Assembly: GCA_003996215.1 (NCBI GenBank)
Contig: QJPP01001943.1
Location: 186,001-250,000 of the forward strand
DNA length: 64,000 bases
Direction: 5' to 3'
Source: Jaltomata sinuosa
Lineage: Eukaryota; Streptophyta; Magnoliopsida; Solanales; Solanaceae
Shown one piece after another: positions 44,772-57,124 of the stretch (position 1 is the first letter of the stretch; each line of letters begins with the position of its first letter). The notes beneath the pieces are model-generated. The model was not told the DNA's origin, did not search any database, and saw only the letters and a program-made list of their open reading frames with translations. The translations under genes were made by a program, and so were the position numbers.

Positions 44772-46220
44772 GTCCTATGGGCTTCACAGGTATTCCTTTT
44801 CTCTCATAGTTTTAGCTTTCACACGTATGCATTAGGGACAATGCATGAGTCTAAGTTGAGGGTGTTGGGATACCTTTGAGTCTTTCACCACCGAGGGTTT
44901 TTGTTGTCGTGTTTCTTTTCCCTCCGGTGTGCTATCTAGTAGAACTGGCATATTTAGGTTGTCATTTTAAATTTAGTTGTGTTGTTTTCTGGTGTCTATA
45001 GCAAGCATGGCTTTTTGAAAAGTTGAACTAAAAGAAGCCCCCTCTGAAAAAGTTGATTTTGTACTTATGTTTGAAACGAGTGACTGTTCTGGATCCTTGA
45101 ATGTCATTGTGTGGTTGTGATTGTAATAATTATGCTTAAGCCGAGTTGTTGTTTTGATAGTGGTAGTGGTATGGTTTCTTGGTGCCAAGTGTGTGTGAGC
45201 TGATTGTTATAAACTCTTACTCTGTGTATGCATCTAGAACTTGCCCGGTCTATTTTGTTAAGCTTGAAATTGGTTGCTTAGGAAAGGATCACATGCCCTT
45301 TTTGTGTGCAGTCCACTTAGCCTATAAGACCGTCTAAATGCAAATAATCCCTTTGATCCTTGTTTGAGCCATAATTGACCCTATTCTTTCAATAACCTGT
45401 CACCATTTCTTTTTAACTTTGAATCCCTATTTTGGCCCTGGTCCTTCCTTGGACATCGTGCACCTCAACTAAGGCAATCAGCCTAAGTTGAAGGTGGCTA
45501 CTATAGAGGTAAATGATAAGAAAAATAGGATGAATAAGATTGGTTGTGGATAGAATGAAAATTTCGGGTGTGTGCCTAAGAAAAGAAAGAAAAAAAACGA
45601 AAAAGAGATGAAAAAGAATTGTCAAAATAAAGAGGCCACACCTGTAGCTAGAAAGAAGGGAATAAAAAGGTGAATAAGGATGGACGAAGAAAAGTTAAGT
45701 GGAAATAGTAGGTCGGTGATTCCAAGGAGGGCTTAGTCACTAACCCCTAAATGTATCCTACCTGCACCCAAAGCCTCATTACAAGCCAAAACAAGTCCTG
45801 TAGTGATCCTGAGCGGCTAACTGAAAAAACTAAAATAGGATAGCAAGGGCAAGCTTATGGCATCACATGTGCATTGTTTGAAATTGTTTGTGAGTGTGAG
45901 TGCCTTACCTAGTCCCAAATCTTGTGTGTGGGACTTCTTTGTGGTGAGGGCACCGAGATTTCTGTATTATCTATTGATTGTTGGGATAGCTATTGTGTGT
46001 GTATGTAGAATATTTTATCATATCGGAATGACATGTTTGGATCCTTTCAAGTTAGCGTTTCATACATTTGTGTTCTACCGGGGGGCTTGATTTAAATTTA
46101 ATAGACTGTTGAGTGGCCATGATTTGCTAGAGATATGTGTTTGTATTCTTAGTTGAGTCGTTATTTTGTTTTTGTTGTCATGTTTCTTGAGGACAAGCGA
46201 ACGTTTTAAGTTGAGGGTGT
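44772..46220 (+). other. D 3' non-coding region
   Basis: No coding. Matches E1 809-2290 in reverse. AAGTTGAGGGTGTTG occurs twice: at 44853 and as the true polypurine tract at 46208-46222. It holds the hairpin at 45463-45494 and A/T-rich runs near 45580-45620. Confidence 0.8.
45463..45494 (+). other. Hairpin in the D 3' region
   Basis: CCTCAACTAAGGC pairs with GCCTAAGTTGAAGG around AATCA, with a one-base bulge. The same structure occurs twice in E1 (1543-1574 and 1633-1663). Confidence 0.6.
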
Positions 46221-47794
46221 TGATGTGCCGGGATTCTACGGCACATTTGACGCCTTTAACTAAGAATACTCGCGAGTTTTCAAGCAACTTTTGTGGTTTT
46301 TGATGTTTTATTGTTATATTTGCAGGGAATGGAGCTAGAGATGGAAACAGAAGAAAAAATGTTCAAAAACCTCAACTGGTTAAGCCTGACGGCTGGCATG
46401 ACTGACCGTCACACCTGTGACTGGCCGTCAGCCAGGCCGTCAGAACGAGACAGCAAGTTCATCGAGCACTGCCTAGGAGTGACGGCCCATCTGACGGCCT
46501 GTCACTGGCCTGACGGACCGTCACCCAGGCCACCAAGATAAAACAGAAAACACTGTAAGTCGTCACTGGGCGGACGACTTACCAGAATTTACCAGCAAGT
46601 CGTCACAGGCCCAACGACTTACCAGAATATACATGTAAGTCGTCGAGCAGGTGACGACTTACCTGAAAATTTATCATAAAACGCATATAAAGTTGTAAGT
46701 CGTCACCTGGTGGACGACTTACCTGAGAATTTTCCTGGAAACTCACTGTTTAGCTGTGACGGCCCAAGTGACGGCCAGTCACATGCTTGACGGCCCGTCA
46801 GGCGACCCGTCAACGCGACGCGGGATTCCAAAAATTCTATTTTTGGACTTTATTTCCTGGACTACTATAAATACCCTGTGTTAGGGTTATTTTATTATTC
46901 ATTATCCAATATTTCTAGAGACTATTTTGAGCGACTTTTTGAGAGGAAAAATACGACATACACTTTTCTTTCTTCTTCTTCGATTACTCTTGGGATTTTT
47001 GGCTGCTTGTTCTTGGATAATTGAAGTAAATTTCATACTATTTGTAAGAATCCTTCTCTTATTATGAATATGATTTTCTTCTATTTCTTTAATAGCATGA
47101 GTAGCTAATTTTCCACAACTAGGGTTGTGGGAGCCATGGCAAAAGTAGCAATATAGATTCTGGGTAGCATTGGGTTCAATTTATATGTTGTCACGTTGTT
47201 AATCATTCGTTATTTACGTTTTCTAATGGTTGCAAACATTAGAACATACCTAGGTTTGATTTTCTTAAACATAGAGATTAAAACCGGGAAATTTGATTAA
47301 CTACGAGGATTCGAGACCACCAATTCTCGTCTTATGATTAATGTTGTAACTAGATTAATCTACTTGATGTTTAGGATTGAAATAAGAAATTTCACCTTTT
47401 CAAGTTCGAGAGAATTGAAAAGGAAATTCGTCTATTTGGTTGAGAAACGTTTAGGTGATACCATTAATTCAATCACATCGTGATATACATATAGAAAGAA
47501 CCCGGTTAAGCTTTGAGTCACAATTGTTACGACGCCATGATGAACACTTCCCTAGTTCATTCTCATATTGATTAATACTCTTTGAAACTCGGAAATTATT
47601 TTTTGCATTGTTCAAATATTGATCACACAACCCCCCCCCTAATTTATCGAAAACTATTGATTACTAGTCAACTAAGTCACTAACGACTTAATTTGCACCT
47701 TATTCCCTGTGGGATCGACCCCAACCGTAGTTGGGTTCTATATTTGACAGCGACCGCTTTTGCTTCTTAACTGAGGTGTAATTTGGGCGTATCA
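46221..47794 (+). repeat. 3' LTR of D
   Basis: 1574 bp. Palindrome array at 46555-46729, TATA at 46866-46873, a run of nine C near 47632 that is shorter in the 5' LTR. It retains CG dinucleotides at many places where the 5' LTR has TG or CA. Confidence 0.93.
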
Positions 47795-48688
47795 CTCACC
47801 GCGATTCGAATAGCAATGGGCCTCGAACAATAGGATATCAACGAGGGTGGCTCATACTAGGTGTTGCATCAGAAAAAGAGATGCAGAGTGTAGTATGAGT
47901 ACCAAGACAATGGGTACTCAGTAGGCATCATAAGCCGACCGAGCGCAGAAAGATAATATATAAATATAGATTACAGAAAAGCAACTAACTCTACAGGGAT
48001 CCTCCTAAATCTAGTTATAAGGCCGGAGACATGCCAATAAATAAAAGGAGAAAAGGGAAACAACATCAAGCCAAATTAGAGTCCATCCACATGCCAAAGC
48101 AAATGTAATGCGATGCACGATGATGCATATGTGAATGAAATATAATATAAACTCGAAATACCACATCGGGCGCCCGGAATACAACATCGGACTATGCATA
48201 TATATATATGAAATGATAAAATACCCGGAATAATGCATCAGGGGTCCGAAATACCGCATCAGACTAATATATATATAAATGAGAAAGTAAAATACCCGGA
48301 ATAACGCATCGAGGGTTCGGAATACCACATCGAACTATAAATTTATATACAGAAAATAGTAATTCCTCTTTTCCCTCTCAAAAACCAAGGTGATACTCAA
48401 AATAGCTCGGCTTAGTCCAAAATTCATCACAATAGTAGAAAAAAACCTCTTTTCAAACCCAAAAGCCTTTGAAAAATCCCTTCCGTACTGTACCAATGAT
48501 ATGCCATGCGATATGAGTATGAATGTTCAAAAGCAGAGGAATAATCACACCATCAAATCAAATAGGGCAAAACACCCCTCCAAAATAAGAGAACTGACCT
48601 GGAATTACAATTACTACCTGTTACTTAAAACCCCCCTTCGTAGGGAAATAAACAACTAAGAGCGCGAGTAAACATAATTGACCCTAGT

Positions 48689-48791
48689 CCTTCCATATTC
48701 CCTGTGGGATCGATCCTAATCTTGGTTAGGTTCTATATTTGAACAACGACCGCTTTATACTTCTATTTGGAGGTGTAATTTGGGCGTATCA
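48689..48791 (+). repeat. Truncated Athila-type LTR 3' end inside TK2
   Basis: About 100 bp, ending CTATTTGGAGGTGTAATTTG then GGCGTATCA, as in the three-LTR complex, followed directly by TK2 sequence (CCCTGCAACCC). The rest of the LTR is missing. No primer site follows, so it is a remnant. Confidence 0.75.
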
Positions 48792-49139
48792 CCCTGCAAC
48801 CCAAAGCCAGCTACAAAAACACCACAGTGTTCCCCACAATCCCAGGAGCACATGCTCAATATTTGAGCAGAAACAGACAACAATTGGGGCTCCAAACAAC
48901 CCACAAATCAAGAATTTACAAAAGGGGAATCAATGGAGGAAAATAGAAATTTTATCGAGGAACTTACCCGCTTCAAGAGGCCAAGAATACACCCAGATCA
49001 GCAGCATATATTCCTCCAAGTTATGGGAGTGAGTAGGTGCAGAAAATGAACAATTAGGAGTGAAAATGGTGGAAATATCGTATAAGAGAAGTTGGAAATG
49101 AAATGGAGAAGAGGGGTTTTAAAGATGCTACAAGATGAG

Positions 49140-49350
49140 GCCACACCTACGTGGACATGGCACTGCCTACGCGGGCTCGCGTATATGAGTAGATCATGCG
49201 TATGCATAGGCCAGGCACTGTCCCAATGCGCACGCGTCCAGGCCACCGCATACGTTGCAGCGTGCACGCGACTAGGCGCCACCTAGGAGAAGGCCAAGGA
49301 TTTGGGGCAGCTGGCATGTTGCATTATGAAGGCGGACATGTCCACGCGTA
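49140..49350 (-). repeat. GC-rich variable block in the TK2 LTR
   Basis: Short repeats with GCGTA/ACGCG themes (CTACGCGGGCTCGCG, GCACACGCG-like phrases) in AT-rich surroundings, at LTR offset about 730-940. Unlike the sequences at the same offset in TK1 and TK3. Confidence 0.6.
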
Positions 49351-50078
49351 GGCATAGTCTTGCTAGTGCCATGAAAGCAACCAGCTGCCATCAGCCATGC
49401 CAACTAGAATTTTAACTCCGATGGACCCTCGAGAATGCATCTGGGGTCCCGCAAATACAAACGACCTGAGCTATTCAATTAGAAATAGTATTTTGGATTC
49501 AACAGAATAAAAAAAAATCCCATCAGAGGTCGATTTAATGAAAAGTGGGACCCGGAGCCCAAAATCAACCTTTAGGCCAACAATCCTAAAATGAAACCCA
49601 AGGGCCAAAAACAAGTATGGAAGCCTCGAGACCCAAACCAATGGTCCCTCTAGCCTAAACTTGACATTTTGGAGCTAACAACGCTGATGGAATTTTCATC
49701 CGAGGCCGTCTTCTTCAAATGTTGACCAATGTCAACCAAATAAGTCCAACTGGCCTAAAAACACAAAACGAGAGAGAATTCCAGGCTGAATAGCTCTCAG
49801 ATACCGACCAAAGGTCCAACTAGACCAAAGTCTATGCCCTAGAGCTAACAGAACTGTCAGAATTCAATTATGAGCATGATTACCAAGAATGTTGACCGAA
49901 GTCAACGATTTTCAAAGTTGAAGCTCTAAAACAAGATAATGGCCATAAAGACCAAACAGACGGCCCGGGCAGCGGACTACCGGTTCCAACAAGACATAAA
50001 TGACTTGGAGCCGCTACAGGCAAGCTCTAATAGTACAAAGAAGGCAAAAATGCATAAATAACCGAAAGGGTCATTACA

Positions 50079-50285
50079 AGAAGGAATAGAGTTTTAACCT
50101 TTTTTGAAATTTTATTATTTTTTAATATAAAATATTTTTGTTACTCTTTTTTAAATGCGTGTAAATATGTATTTTTCCAAATCAGTAACACTAATACCAC
50201 ATAAGCATTGAGTGAAAATATTCAACTGGCAAAGTCGTGAGTAGAAGGGTCTAGGTGATAAATTGAGACAAGTACAGAGGTCTCC
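50079..50285. other. Unassigned AT-rich stretch
   Basis: No gene, repeat or element end recognised. It lies between the TK2 LTR end and the LINE remnant. Confidence 0.5.
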
Positions 50286-50766
50286 AAGGTCATTTTACCT
50301 TTTTTTAATGCAACATACATTGCCATGATTGCCAAGAATACAGGGGCAAAGGAGCTCAAAGACTTTAGACCTATTAGTTTGATTGGAACTTTTACAAGCT
50401 CATATCTAAGGTTTGAGATATTAAAGAGGGTGGTGGACAAATAACAGATGACCTTTATTAAAGGAAGGTAGATAATGGATGCAGTGTTGATAGCTAATGA
50501 AATAATTGTCTCCTGAATTTCACAAGGAAAACCTTGCATTTTATTCAACCTTGATATTGAGAAAGCTTATGATCATGTCAACATGAGTTCATTCTTAGTA
50601 TGTTGAGACAAATGAGTTTTGGGGAGAAGTGGATCAAATGGATTAATTCGGCATCTCTCATGTGAAATTCTCCATCCTTATTAATAGGGAACTAGAAGGG
50701 TTTTTTCGTGCCTACGGAGGGATTAAACAAGGAGATCCTTTATCCCATTTTCTATTTCTTACAATA
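50286..50766 (+). pseudogene. LINE reverse-transcriptase remnant
   Basis: The plus-strand translation gives NATYIAMIAKNTGAKELKDF, then RPISLIG, and later ILFNLDIEKAYDHVN, the plant L1-type RT blocks that include motif A. Stops interrupt it at least three times, with a frameshift around 50585. It ends in GDPLSH-like sequence at the Copia LTR. The rest of the LINE is not seen. Confidence 0.85.
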
Positions 50767-50926
50767 TGAATAGGAATTGTATATAGAATCCTAGTTAGAA
50801 TAGGAATAGGAGTAGTATATAGAATTTTACTTGGTAAAGGATTGTATTATAGTATCTATATATATGATCTTTGTGTAATAATGTAGACACATAATTCAAT
50901 AATATTTTTTTCTTATATTTCTCACA
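50767..50926 (+). repeat. 5' LTR of the Copia element, about 160 bp
   Basis: From TGAATAGGAATTG to TTTCTCACA, directly followed by a primer site. GAATAGGAATTGTATATAGAA and GAATAGGAATAGGAGTAGTA form an internal repeat, so the start is uncertain by about 30 bp. Short LTRs of this type occur in several plant Copia lineages. Confidence 0.7.
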
Positions 50927-50938
50927 TGGTATTAGATC
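50927..50938 (+). promoter_or_regulatory. Primer-binding site of the Copia element
   Basis: TGGTATTAGATC, the initiator-Met tRNA complement TGGTATCAGAGC with two changes, with no gap after the LTR. Confidence 0.75.
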
Positions 50939-51500
50939 TTCGTGAGAAAAGTATCATTGTGCGTCATTCCCGCGAAATTAGCTGCCATTGTGCAATTTTT
51001 TGATGACCTAAAGGCTACCCGAGTAAATAACCTTTTTTGTCAGTGTTTTTCAAAAACCAACACCACCACCAATTTTGAAATTTTTCGGCGAGAAAATTCT
51101 AGTCAGACACACCAAAAACAAGTTTCACACGCGCCCTCACATGTCGCCAGAAGCAAATCTCTAGAGAGCGCATCAGTTCCATGCACCAGCGCATATGGCA
51201 TTTTTTGACCACTTTTTTGGTACTTTATTTTTTCCAGTAGCATTGCCTCCTCATTCCGAGGCTGATCATATAATTTTTTCCTGAATCTCACCAGATTTTG
51301 ATGATCAGATCTACTTGTTTTGGCGACAGTTTTTCAAATTTCGGCGATCAATGGAATTAGGGTTCCAACAATTTCAGCTCTTTTTTCTAGCTATTTACTG
51401 AAGAAATATTTTATTTTCAGTATCGCACAGAGATTCCGAGCTAACCCATACTATTTTCACCAAGATCCGGTCACTTTTTTATAGTCCTATGATTAAGTCT
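50939..51500 (+). other. Copia leader and unrecognised N-terminal gag region
   Basis: No clear gag core is readable. Several frames are open for short distances only (50942-51208). A degenerate gag start probably lies here. Confidence 0.4.
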
Positions 51501-54404
51501 GAACCCTTCATAAGGAGATCAAATTATCAATCATCACAATCCATGAATAATCGACGAGAGGGAGGTCATTTTGGAAGATCTTGACCTAGGTGTATCTATT
51601 GTAATAGGCTTGGACACACTTTTAAAGTATGCTATTCGTGACCTAAGTGTAGTTATTGTATTAAGCTTGGACATACTCGTGAAGTATGTTATTCTTTGCA
51701 TGGTCGGCCACCTAAAGATGTTCATGTTGCTTAGACTAACACCACAAGTAATAAATGGGTTTATTTATCTGAAGAGGAATATAATAAGTATCTTTGATAT
51801 AGAGCAAGTAAGCATACATCTCTACCAGTAGCCTCAGCCACACAATTTCCTACCTTTGGATCATGGGTTGTGGACTCTATTGCTTCTGACCATATTTCTA
51901 GTGATAAATCACTTTTGTCAAATATTGTTTATTCACAGTCTCTTCCAGCTATTACTTTAGCCAGTGGGAACCAAACCAAAGCAAAAGGAGTTGGACAAGA
52001 TAATCCCCTATCATCTATCACTTTAAATTTTTCTCTTCATGTCCCTGGTTGTCATTTTAATCTTGTGTCGGTCAGTCATTTGACTCATGCCCCTAAATTG
52101 TGGCATACTATTTCTTGAAGACTCTTTCTCATGCATGACTGCAGTACGGGACAAACAATTGGTGTAGGATATGAATAATAAGGCCTCTACTACCTTAACT
52201 CTCCTAACTCCTCCGTAGCATGTCCAGCTAGAGATTTTCCTGAAATAATTCATAAACATTTGGGACATCTTAGTTTGTTCAAGCTAAAAAAGATGGTGCC
52301 TATTTTGTCTAATCTGTCAACATTAGATTGTTAGTCCTGCCAACTTGGGAAACACAATTGCACTACCTTTCAATGTAGTGCTGAGAGTCGTGCAGAGTTT
52401 ATCTTTTCCTTAGTTCCCTCTGATATTTGGGGTCCTAGTAGGGTCAGCTCAACCTTAGGGTTTCATTATTTTGTTAGCTTCATTAATGATTATTCAAGAT
52501 GTACTTGGATTTTCTTAATGAAAGATCATTCTGAGTTATTTTCTATATTCTGAGTTATTGTGCTGAAATACAAAATGAATCTAGTGTCTCTGTTCGTACC
52601 TTTCATAGTGATAATGCCTTAGAATATATGTCCTCCCAATTTCAGCAGTTTATGGATCACCAAGGAATTATTCATCAGACTTCTTGTCCATACATCCCTC
52701 AACAAAATGGAGCAGCAGAGAGTAAGAATATGCACCTCATCGAGACTGCTCACACTCTTCTCATTCAATCTCATATTTTGCTGTATTTTTAAAGAGATGC
52801 AGTTCTTTCATCTTGCTATTTAATTAATTAGATGTCATCATCTTCCATTCAGAATCAAATTCCTTATTCAGTATTATTTTCTTGGTCACCTTTATACTCT
52901 CTTCCCAATTGTATCTTTAGGAGTACATGTTTTGTTCATAACTTAACCCCTGGGAAAGATAAATTAGCCCCCTATGCTCTTAACTGTGCCTTTCTTGGTT
53001 ATTCTTGGGTACAAAAAGGATATCGTTGCTACTCACCTGATCTTCGTCAGTACCTTATGTTAGTTGATGTCACATTTTTTGAGTCTCAGCCTTATTTTAC
53101 ATCTTCTTCTTATCATGATCACATTAACATATCTGAGGTCTTACCTATACCGACTTTTGAGGAACCTATAATACCTTCTACATCTCAATCCACAGTGCTA
53201 CCACTCCTGACTTATCATCATCGTTCACATCCATTATCATGTTCAGATGATTTCCATCATGCACTCAACCCTGCACCTACTATAGACTTGTCTCCTCTTA
53301 ATTAACTGATTGCACTTTGAAAAGGGATACAGTCCACTCATAATACTAACCCTTATTATACCCTTTTACATTATCATCATATGTCATCACCCTATTATGC
53401 CTTTATATCATCTTTGTCCTCTGTCTCCATCCCTAAGTCTACTGGAGAAGCACTTTATCATCCAGGATGGAGATAAGATATGATTGATGAGATATCTTCT
53501 TTACATACAAGTGGTACTTACGAGCTTGTTCCTCTTCCTTCAGGTAAATTTATTGTTGGTTGTCGTTGGGTTTATGCAGTGAAAGTTGGTTCGTATAGCC
53601 AAATTGATTGGCTTAAGGATCGCCATGTTGCCAAAGGGTATTATCAAATATTTAGGCTTGATTACAGTGACACTTTCTCTCCCATGGACAAAATAGAAGT
53701 TTTAAGTCTTTTTCTATCCATGGCTGCTATCCAACTGTGCCCTCTTTATTAGTTGGACATTAAGAATGCTTTTCTCCATGGTGACCTTGAGGAGGAAGTT
53801 TATATGGAGAAATCACCTGGTTTTGTTGCTCAGGGGGAGTCTAGCTTGGTGTATCGATTGTGCTGGTCACTTTATAGTCTGAAATAGTCTCGAGCCTGGT
53901 TTGGAAAGTTCAGCATAGTAATTCAAGAGTTTGGCATGACTCGTAGTAAAGTTGATCCTGTGTTTTATTGATATTTCACTCCAAATCTATGTATTTATTT
54001 GGTGGTTTATGTTGATGTTATCGTTATTACCGGCAATGATCAAGATGGTATTATTATCTTAAAGCAACATCTCTTTCAGCATTTCTCAACTAAAGACCTC
54101 GGCAGACTGAAGTCTTTCTAGGTATTGAGGTTGCTTTGTCCAGATCCTTGTATTGTTATTTCACAATGCAAGAATGCCTTAGACATTCTTGAGGAGACAT
54201 GAATGGTGGGATGTAGACCCATTGACACTCCTATGGATCCAAATGCTAATCTCCTACCAGGACAGGGAGAGCCACTTAGTGATCCTGGAAGATATAAGCG
54301 TTTGGTTGGTAAGTTGAATTATATCACAGTGACCAAACCTGACATTTCCTATCCTTTGAGTGTTGTAAGTTAGTTTATGTATTCTCCCTGTGATAGTCAT
54401 AGGG
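51501..54404 (+). pseudogene. Copia gag-protease-integrase-RT, degenerate
   Basis: Two CCHC knuckles (CIYCNRLGHTFKVC and CSYCIKLGHTREVC, 51589-51690). Protease site VVDSIASDHIS (about 51870), where the usual Gly after Asp-Ser is Ile. Integrase zinc region with HKHLGHLSLFKLKKM and SCQLGKH (52250-52350), core with SDIWGP and INDYSRCTWIF, then QNGAAESKN. The RT starts MIDEISSLHTSGTYELVPLP (53480) and carries LDIKNAFLHGDLEEEVYME. Its catalytic box reads YVDV (54009-54020) instead of YVDD. Stops and frameshifts are frequent, with a marked frameshift in integrase around 52550. It is cut at 54404 in the MYSPCDSH segment that follows RT. Confidence 0.88.
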
Positions 54405-57124
54405 TTTCACGACCCGATTTCTCGGTCATGATGACACCTACAACACCATGCTAGGCGAACCAATCCCCGTAGCCCAGAACGGTTAGTAATAGGCTACTTT
54501 CTAACAGTTTAAGCGGAGGAACAATAAATAAGTGGAAGCAAGGGAACAAGATGAACAAATTGGATAATCGGAGTAATATAAATACAAAACGGAAGTTAAT
54601 CCAACCCAAATCCTGTTATCATAGTATATAAGAGCCGAACTACAATAGGAGTACAAAAGGTCCAAAAAAGATATACACATAAGATGTCTCTGAATAGTAA
54701 TAGAGTGCAAAATATACAAAAGATAAACTAAGTCAAGATCTGAATGCCAAGAACTCACCCTCAGCCTGGGTGATCCAAAAATAGCTGCCCGCATGAGTAT
54801 CTGACGCTCTAACGACAATGACCCATACTAGGATCTGCACCAAAAGATGCATAGGGGTAGGATAAGCACCAAATGCAAAGCATAAGGTACCCAGTAGGTA
54901 TCATAGGCCGACTGGGCATATATAAAGTAAAAAAACAACAGCAGGCAGAGTAGAAACAAACAGTCACATAAATCAACGATAAAGTACATAAGAACTAGCC
55001 CAGAAGGAAGACAACCAAAAGCAACAAGCAAGGCTAGCAGATAGGATATATACATGGCAAACACAGGTGAAAAGAGAACGACGCACCTGGGATCCTCGCA
55101 AAAACAGTACATATAGATAAGTTCTAGAAAAGCACAGTATACCGGTAACCTCAAGTATATAGAATAGGAGAGAAGGATAAAGTAGACATGCTCGATAAAC
55201 AGAATGAATAAACACCCAAACCATGCCAATTCGCAAATCCAAAGGTAACAGTCTAGCAAGTCCAATTCCACACTTATAATCGTAGTAGAGAACAAATCCG
55301 TAATTAAGTAAATAGAGTCTACCTACAATCCCTCGGCCGCCCATACAACCGAGGAACACAATCAAATGAATAAAAACCCTCCGGCATCCCATACTACCGA
55401 AGCGTACAATCAACAAACAACAAACAAGGGTGGTATCTCAAACAATGGATGATATGATGCCTGATGACCTCAGTGCGAAATAGAATCTCTGTATGTAGTT
55501 CAACCGATGCCGATCGAGCCCAGCAGGCAGGTTCCATGGAAGGACTCAACCCGTATAGCTCTACTCCACTGTATACCCTTCCCACCAACACACACGGCCC
55601 AAAGACCCTGGCCCGGAACGGCAAGGTACATGGAGGTCCCAGACCCCATACTAAATCTCGAAATCAAAATGTGCCCTCCGGAATCGAGTCCGAGTTCAAG
55701 CCAGTTGCTAAATCTCTAATATGCATGCCTAGAACCTGTCTAGGACTAAAACAGTGAAAAAGATGTCTCAAAACCCTTCCAAGGGTGCCCGGGCACAACC
55801 GGGTCTAAAATAGTAGTAAAATCTCTCAGATGCTCGACCCAGCCGAGCCTAAAGCCATTTCAAATCAGTAAGAAAACTCAGCTAGCACTCTGACCCGGTC
55901 GAGTCTAGCAACAATAGTAAATCATGATAAAACCATATTTTTAACCTTCTTTTACCCCAATAAGATCCACGTATCAAGTCAAATCATTTCCAAATCCAAC
56001 TTCATCAAAAATGAGCCCCCGGGGTCATGCAAGGTTTAGGAAATTAGTTTCCACAGGCCCGAAGCCAAAAACCATAATAAAACGTGGAAAACCTCTTTAT
56101 ATGCATGGAAAGGATATTATCATCACATATAGCTGCACAACAGCTCACAATCAACCTGACGTCCCTGCACAAGCTTCGAAGCTACTCAGCAAGCATAACC
56201 AGCCCTAAAGGATGTTTCGATGTCTGGGACTCACGGAAATTCCCAATAATCCCACCTTCTATGTTGCAGAGTCAACAAGACCTCACGGGGTCGCAAGGGT
56301 AATAAATACACCGACTAATAGGAATACTATACACAATGGAGGAAAGAAAAAGGATGAATCATGGAAACATGCTCAAAGTCTGTGGTAACAACCTAATAAC
56401 CCAACCCAAGGATGCCACCTAGTATAATTTTACCCGATATCTGCGAGTATAGGGAGTTAAGCCGTAAGCTACCTATCGTACGATGACAAGCTGCCCGAAC
56501 AACCAGGTCCAAGCCTGAAACACTCCAAGAACTCCCGAATGATAATCAAACTATCAAGACCATAAATATAACGTTACAACGAGTCTAACGGTACCCATAA
56601 TGCTACAATTGTAGTCGGATTGATATCTAGGTGAAAAGAAAGCCTGCAGGACCCATAACCCAAAACCAAAAATGAAAAGAGCCACGACGACCCTAAATGT
56701 GCCAAGAAGCTATGCTCCAAATTTGAGCACAAATGGCCAAGGAAAAGGGCATCGAGACAGCCCGCAAAGGTTGGGGTTTAAAGAATGGAATTTTGGAAAA
56801 TAAAGCGGAAATGAGGCAAGAAATACTTACCACAAAGGCAAAAACCTGAGTCAAAAAGGATAATATACCACTCCCACAAGCATGCACCATTTGGAACGGC
56901 CAGAATTCACAAGCACAAACTCAAGCTTTAGAGAAGAGCATCAATGGAGGTTTTAGGAGAATTCAAGAGAAGAGGGAGCTTACCAAACGATGTAGAAGCG
57001 CGAAAAATCCACCAACAATTGACTCCCCAAGGCTTAGAATCAATGTGGAGCAATTTAGGAGAGAGGAAATTGAGTTTAGAGTGAGAAAATGAGAGAAGCA
57101 AAGCTGGAAAATCGGGCTTTCAGT

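Larger units (their letters stand above)
40311..47794 (+). mobile_element. D: non-autonomous Athila-type LTR element with gag and protease only, 7.5 kb
   Basis: Two LTRs of 1570 and 1574 bp that look nearly identical, target duplication CTCAC (40306-40310 and 47795-47799), tRNA-Asp-type primer site, one gag-protease frame, then 1.4 kb of 3' non-coding DNA. There is no trace of RT, RNase H or integrase between the protease end (about 44500) and the 3' LTR (46221), so it must have depended on another element. It sits within TK2. Confidence 0.93.
47800..50078 (-). repeat. TK2: Del/Tekay-type LTR, second part
   Basis: Continues from 40310 after D. It ends with GGGTCATTACA (50068-50078), the LTR 5' terminus read backwards. 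No Del/Tekay internal sequence adjoins either end, so this looks like a solo LTR, but the flanks (CTATT at 39943-39947 and AGAAG at 50079-50083) do not form a duplication. It contains a foreign LTR fragment (48689-48791) and a GC-rich block (49140-49350). Confidence 0.75.
50767..54404 (+). mobile_element. Ty1/Copia retrotransposon, interrupted by TK3
   Basis: Short 5' LTR, initiator-Met primer site, gag zinc knuckles, protease, integrase and RT in Copia order. The right part (end of RT, RNase H, 3' LTR) would lie beyond TK3 and outside the window. It is inserted in a LINE remnant. Lineage was not assigned. Confidence 0.88.

Noticed and set aside
48998..49286. Frames over the GC-rich block of TK2
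   Set aside because: Both strands are open there because of base composition and repeats. No family resemblance.
50222..50548. Minus-strand 108-codon frame
   Set aside because: It is the shadow of the LINE RT read on the plus strand, which has clear RT motifs.
54501..55624. Several Leu/Tyr-rich minus-strand frames that look like membrane proteins
   Set aside because: They fall in the TK3 3' LTR and recur at 63273-64000 in the 5' LTR. Composition follows the LTR sequence; frames are broken differently in each copy.
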